This document shows positions 7,204 to 8,822 of a DNA stretch of 8,822 nucleotides, in pieces. The notes beneath the pieces are model-generated. The model worked only from the letters and a program-made list of their open reading frames with translations. It did no database searches and had not been told where the DNA came from. Source of the stretch: Candidatus Gastranaerophilales bacterium (GTDB taxonomy: Bacteria; Cyanobacteriota; Vampirovibrionia; Gastranaerophilales; Gastranaerophilaceae); the NCBI GenBank assembly GCA_947628355.1, contig CANQZO010000075.1:1-8822 (forward strand), read 5' to 3'. Both the position numbers and the translations under genes were made by a program. Position 1 is the stretch's first letter, and every line of letters starts with the position of its first letter.

Positions 7204-7471
7204 GACTTGGCATGAAGATCCGGGTATAGGACAAAATTTCCAAGATTATGAGTATTATTATACTGTAGAAGACAGTCAAGGTAATATTTATACTGTTTAT
7301 GATGAAGAACAAAGAGTAGACGGCCGTAGTTTTGATTTTAAGATAAAGAAAGAAGATAAAGCTACCGGCGATACATATTATTACCAAGATGAAGAATTGG
7401 GTGCAAAAAATTATGAAGTTCATAAAAAAAATGGTGAATGGTATTTTGCATTTAATGATGAGGATTTATAA
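7202..7471 (+). pseudogene. Out-of-frame C-terminal continuation of TpsA2
   Basis: Reading +1 relative to tpsA2, an open frame of 89 codons runs to TAA at 7469-7471. It has no ATG and no ribosome binding site of its own, so it is not a separate gene. Its translation is rich in Tyr (11 of 89) and acidic residues. It contains YYYQDEE and ends NYEVHKKNGEWYF...DEDL, which parallel YYQDGEGEQEE and KYNMDNGSYIIKM...RKL of TpsA1. The TpsA1 tail inserts its acidic Pro-rich region between these two motifs. The two frames overlap openly only between 7190 (the +1 frame has TAA at 7187-7189) and 7203, so the indel lies there, for instance in the AAAA at 7188-7191. Restoring the frame gives a C-terminus followed directly by a strong terminator, as expected of a true gene end. 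Confidence 0.8.
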
Positions 7472-7489
7472 TAATTCAGCAATTAATTA

Positions 7490-7520
7490 AAAAAGACGCG
7501 GGTTTTTTCCGCGTCTTTTT
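7490..7520 (+). terminator. Strong intrinsic terminator after tpsA2
   Basis: GACGCGG (7495-7501) pairs perfectly with CCGCGTC (7509-7515) around a GTTTTTT loop. The stem is extended by A-T pairs (7490-7494 with 7516-7520), which also supply the A-run and U-run. It begins 18 nt after the restored stop at 7471 but 286 nt after the premature TGA. This supports 7471 as the native end of the tpsA2 transcript. The symmetry would let it act in both directions. Confidence 0.93.
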
Positions 7521-7763
7521 GTTCTTTACAAAAGTTAACAAAATGATATAAAAAAGTAAATTTTTAAGATATAAATTTTTTATATATAGTATATAAAGGT
7601 TATATTTTTTATTTTAAGAGAGATTTAAAAGTAAAAGATTATGTAAAAAAAGAAAAACAAAATGTAACAAATTATTTAGATATAGCAATTTTTTTTTTTA
7701 GATTACTTATTAGAGTATAACTTAGACGTATAATTTACATGAAAAACATAAAGGAAGAAGAAC
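7521..7763. promoter_or_regulatory. AT-rich 5' region of tpsA3
   Basis: These 243 bp between the tpsA2 terminator and the tpsA3 start contain no supported gene. They hold an A/T-only inverted repeat (TTTATATA-TAG-TATATAAA, 7579-7597), an uninterrupted run of 11 T (7689-7699), a perfect TATAAT at 7729-7734, and a purine-rich ribosome binding site AAGGAAG (7751-7757). Because a strong terminator precedes it, tpsA3 should depend on a promoter here. Confidence 0.5.
7707..7734 (+). promoter_or_regulatory. Candidate promoter of tpsA3
   Basis: The -10 hexamer TATAAT (7729-7734) is perfect and lies 29 nt before the ATG. The best -35 is TTATTA (7707-7712, spacer 16), matching only three of six positions. 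The T11 run at 7689-7699 sits just upstream, where an UP-element-like AT tract or length variation could affect activity. The call rests mainly on the -10 and on the preceding terminator. Confidence 0.4.
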
Positions 7764-8822
7764 ATGAAAAAATTATTAAGTACAGCAATTGCATTTGGTT
7801 TATTATCAACATTAACCCCTGCAGCATTTGCACTTGATGTAAATGCACTTCCTAGTTTAAAAGGGGATCCTGTAAACGGTTCTGTTACACAAAACGGACA
7901 TGACATGAATGTTAAAGTTGAGGGCGGTCAAGGAACTGTTGGTAAATTTAATTGGAACAGTTTTAATGTAGGAAAAGATGCTTCAGTTAATTTTGAATTT
8001 TCAGCTCATAACCAAACATCATTAAATATAGTTGATTCAACAGGCGGAATGTCCCAAATATACGGTAATTTAACAAACTCCGGCTGCAGCGGCTGCGGCT
8101 ATGCAGGGACAGGTAAAGTTATTTTATTAAACCCCAACGGTGTTTTATTTGGTGAAACAGCAAACGTAAATTTAAACTCATTTACAGCATCAGGATTTAA
8201 CGGTACTTATGACAACAATAAACTTACACTTACAAAAGGTGAAAAAGCAGGTGATATAGTTGTTAAAAGCGGTGCTCAAATTTACGGTGATGAAGCTGTT
8301 AACTTTGCAGGTAAAAACGTAAATATATATAACGGTTCAAAAATTTCAACAAACATAAATAAAAATAACTTTAACAAAGATACAATGGTAATGGGTAAAG
8401 TTAAAATTGCAACAGGCGACGGTGTTAACTTTACATATTACAACAGCGGTGCTGTTAAAAACATGGATGTAACTTCTTCAGCAGATAAAATGATTATCCA
8501 AGTTAACGGTGATATTACATCAGGAAATATTGATATAAGAAACGGCTCAACAAATGCAGACAGCCAAATAAACTTAAACAATGCTACATTAAAAGCTGTT
8601 AAAGCAGAAGTTGGAAATGACGGTAATATCTGGTTAACATCAAGTAATAAAGCAATAGTTGGCGGTTCAACTCTTCTTGCAGGCGGTGATATCGCTATTC
8701 AAGCTAACGAAAAAGTTACTGTTGCAAGCGGATATCCTAACGCTGAAAGTTCATATTTAACTGCTAACGGCAATATTTCTCTTGAATCTAAAAAAGGTGA
8801 TACTGTTGTTGTTAGTCAATAT
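7764..8822 (+). CDS. TpsA exoprotein 3: filamentous-haemagglutinin-like secreted protein, cut by the window edge
   Basis: This is the third TpsA paralogue, 353 residues visible and open to the last base, so the 3' part is missing. The ATG at 7764 follows AAGGAAG (7751-7757). Seen: a signal peptide (1-23, ending AFA); a TPS domain with W-N-S-FNVGKDA, MSQIYGNL, C108 and C111 in CSGC, NPNGV (123-127), NSFTAS, and the GNIWLT block that closes the domain; then the first passenger repeats (GDIAIQA, GNISLES). It ends at KKGDTVVVSQY, which corresponds to the KHDVVVDN position of TpsA1. It differs from the other two in replacing NRVDQTGG by NIVDSTGG and FGSGANV by FGETANV, and in using GTT for valine much more often than GTA. 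It should be secreted by the same kind of TpsB. Its passenger length and C-terminus cannot be seen. Surface adhesin is the inferred role. Confidence 0.92.
   Translation, partial: MKKLLSTAIAFGLLSTLTPAAFALDVNALPSLKGDPVNGSVTQNGHDMNVKVEGGQGTVGKFNWNSFNVGKDASVNFEFSAHNQTSLNIVDSTGGMSQIYGNLTNSGCSGCGYAGTGKVILLNPNGVLFGETANVNLNSFTASGFNGTYDNNKLTLTKGEKAGDIVVKSGAQIYGDEAVNFAGKNVNIYNGSKISTNINKNNFNKDTMVMGKVKIATGDGVNFTYYNSGAVKNMDVTSSADKMIIQVNGDITSGNIDIRNGSTNADSQINLNNATLKAVKAEVGNDGNIWLTSSNKAIVGGSTLLAGGDIAIQANEKVTVASGYPNAESSYLTANGNISLESKKGDTVVVSQY

Noticed and set aside
7190..7206. Programmed +1 frameshift like that of prfB
   Set aside because: The prfB site uses CTT-TGA-C with an internal Shine-Dalgarno sequence. 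Here the site is ACC-TGA-G with no purine-rich motif upstream, so mutation or sequence error is more likely, although not proven.
7579..7597. A/T-only inverted repeat as a terminator or operator
   Set aside because: Eight-bp arms made only of A and T are expected by chance here and would form an unstable hairpin.
7861..7875. KGD tripeptides in TpsA3 and TpsA2 as integrin-binding motifs
   Set aside because: Short Lys-Gly-Asp strings occur often in Gly/Asp-rich beta-helix proteins, and there is no loop context or conservation to support receptor binding.
7703..7906. Minus-strand frame over the tpsA3 start
   Set aside because: It is the complement of the tpsA3 signal peptide and TPS domain, which are clearly coding on the plus strand.
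1888..8822. CdiA-type contact-dependent inhibition toxin with immunity gene
   Set aside because: There is no VENN motif, no recognisable toxin domain at the C-termini of TpsA1 or TpsA2, and no small gene after either that could be an immunity protein. The TpsA3 C-terminus is out of view.

Overview
The window looks like a fragment from an AT-rich, low-GC, diderm (outer-membrane-bearing) bacterium. The evidence is the base composition, the frequent AGA, TTA and ATA codons, and a gene content made only of two-partner (type Vb) secretion components. The style of the TPS domains (W-[RN]-S-FNVGKDA, MSQIYG, LLNPNGV) together with the low GC would fit gut lineages such as the non-photosynthetic cyanobacterial relatives (Gastranaerophilales/Melainabacteria). 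That placement is inference, since there is no marker gene here and low-GC Proteobacteria or others are not excluded.

Layout. Positions 1-94 are a near-perfect fold-back palindrome (45-bp arms, 4-nt centre). It sits at the extreme left edge and cuts into the 3' end of a minus-strand gene. That gene (27-1544, minus) encodes a TpsB/FhaC/ShlB-type outer-membrane transporter: signal peptide, two POTRA domains, and a beta-barrel ending just past the VRGY motif, so about 100 C-terminal residues appear to be missing. A 343-bp AT-rich divergent intergenic region (1545-1887) separates it from three plus-strand paralogues of the TpsA exoprotein family (filamentous-haemagglutinin-like, Pfam haemagg_act/TPS domain). 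TpsA1 is 1888-4614. TpsA2 is 4705-7203, and its C-terminal 89 codons continue in the +1 frame to 7471. TpsA3 starts at 7764 and runs off the right edge. Hairpin terminators follow tpsA1 (4624-4661, imperfect) and tpsA2 (7490-7520, strong).

How the parts work together. Each TpsA has a Sec signal peptide, then a TPS secretion domain that is expected to be recognised by the POTRA domains of a cognate TpsB, then a repetitive beta-helix passenger. One TpsB beside three TpsA genes suggests a shared transporter displaying several related surface filaments. No toxin domain, VENN motif or immunity gene is visible, so an adhesin or surface-structure role is more likely than contact-dependent inhibition.

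The main points of interest are: a conserved cysteine pair in a short insertion just before the NPNG motif of all three TPS domains; the frame break in TpsA2, whose out-of-frame tail resembles the TpsA1 C-terminus; a Pro/Asp/Glu-rich repeat tail specific to TpsA1; and the left-edge palindrome, which is most simply an assembly or amplification chimera that created a false stop codon in tpsB.
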